DNA of 33,353 bases from Sphingomonadaceae bacterium (lineage in GTDB: Bacteria > Pseudomonadota > Alphaproteobacteria > Sphingomonadales > Sphingomonadaceae): the NCBI GenBank assembly GCA_947472735.1, contig CANJBY010000021.1, positions 1 to 33,353 on the forward strand, read 5' to 3'. The notes below the pieces were generated by a model, which saw only the letters and a list, made by a program, of their open reading frames with translations, was not told the DNA's origin and did not search any database. A program made the translations under genes and the position numbers. Positions 33,205-33,353 of the stretch are shown in pieces (within the stretch, counting starts at the first letter, position 1; each line of letters opens with the position of its first letter).

Positions 33205-33353
33205 ATGAGACGCACCTTGCCGATCCTGCTGGCCCTGCTCGCCGCAACGCCCGCCCTGGCAACGCAAGGCGGCCAGATCGACACGATCCTGCTGGGCTAT
33301 TACGCCTGCGAATTGCCCGGCGATGCAACCGGGCCGGCAGGCGTGCGGCATCC
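33205..33353 (+). CDS. Secreted hypothetical protein, 3' end outside window
   Basis: The frame starts [19 protein letters not shown], a clear signal peptide with cleavage after ALA, and continues [21 protein letters not shown] to the right edge; 49 residues are visible. It is divergent from efp across 109 bases. The lone Cys after the signal peptide is not in a lipobox. From memory, short periplasmic proteins with YxxCELPGDA occur beside efp in sphingomonads. Function unknown. Confidence 0.65.
   Translation, partial: MRRTLPILLALLAATPALATQGGQIDTILLGYYACELPGDATGPAGVRH

Noticed and set aside
1..33353. CRISPR array, prophage or insertion sequence
   Set aside because: No regularly spaced repeats, transposase, integrase or phage structural gene was found on either strand.

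Overview
The window looks like chromosomal DNA of a GC-rich alphaproteobacterium, most likely of the order Sphingomonadales (Novosphingobium/Sphingomonas/Erythrobacteraceae type). This is inferred from the gene content: a DUF3333-type pstA in a pstSCAB-phoU-phoB cluster, the XrtA/PEP-CTERM regulators prsK and prsR beside a TIGR03013-type sugar transferase, an efp-suhB pair, a sphingomonad-like small Gly-rich protein and a possible EcfG-type promoter. No phage, transposase, integrase or CRISPR was seen.

Left third (1-9150) is accessory oxidoreductase and signalling DNA. It holds a divergent UppS-like Z-prenyltransferase cut by the window edge, a Gly-rich 96-residue protein behind a general-stress-like promoter, a zinc alcohol dehydrogenase that has lost its structural-zinc lobe, an unknown membrane protein, a C-terminally truncated PQQ dehydrogenase with the Asp-x-Asp lanthanide signature, an FAD monooxygenase, two tandem SDRs, and a CheA whose end is fused in frame to the second half of a chemoreceptor signalling hairpin. 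Three of these genes carry deletion scars within about 8 kb, while the genes further right look full length.

Middle (9231-17222) is a phosphate-starvation island: phoR with its own Pho box, a convergent DUF2490 beta-barrel gene with a probable Pho box, then pstS-pstC-pstA-pstB-phoU-phoB behind a strong Pho box. PstSCAB imports phosphate, PhoU and PhoR gate signalling, and PhoB should activate the Pho boxes.

Next (17219-23161) come an AraC regulator that shares its stop with phoB, a 309-bp gap with a striking inverted-repeat structure and a terminator, an APC amino-acid transporter divergent from panB, an SBF-like transporter and an AMACR/CaiB-type CoA enzyme. From 23232 to 28104 is a leftward operon for exopolysaccharide control (sugar transferase, prsK, prsR). 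A 178-residue single-pass unknown is divergent from it.

The right end holds a leftward rubrerythrin / CCG-domain Fe-S protein / DUF3501 module (28896-31369), tRNA-Leu(CAA), and suhB with efp. A secreted hypothetical protein starts rightward and runs off the edge. Everything was read by eye. Family names come from motif recognition, and no database search was run.
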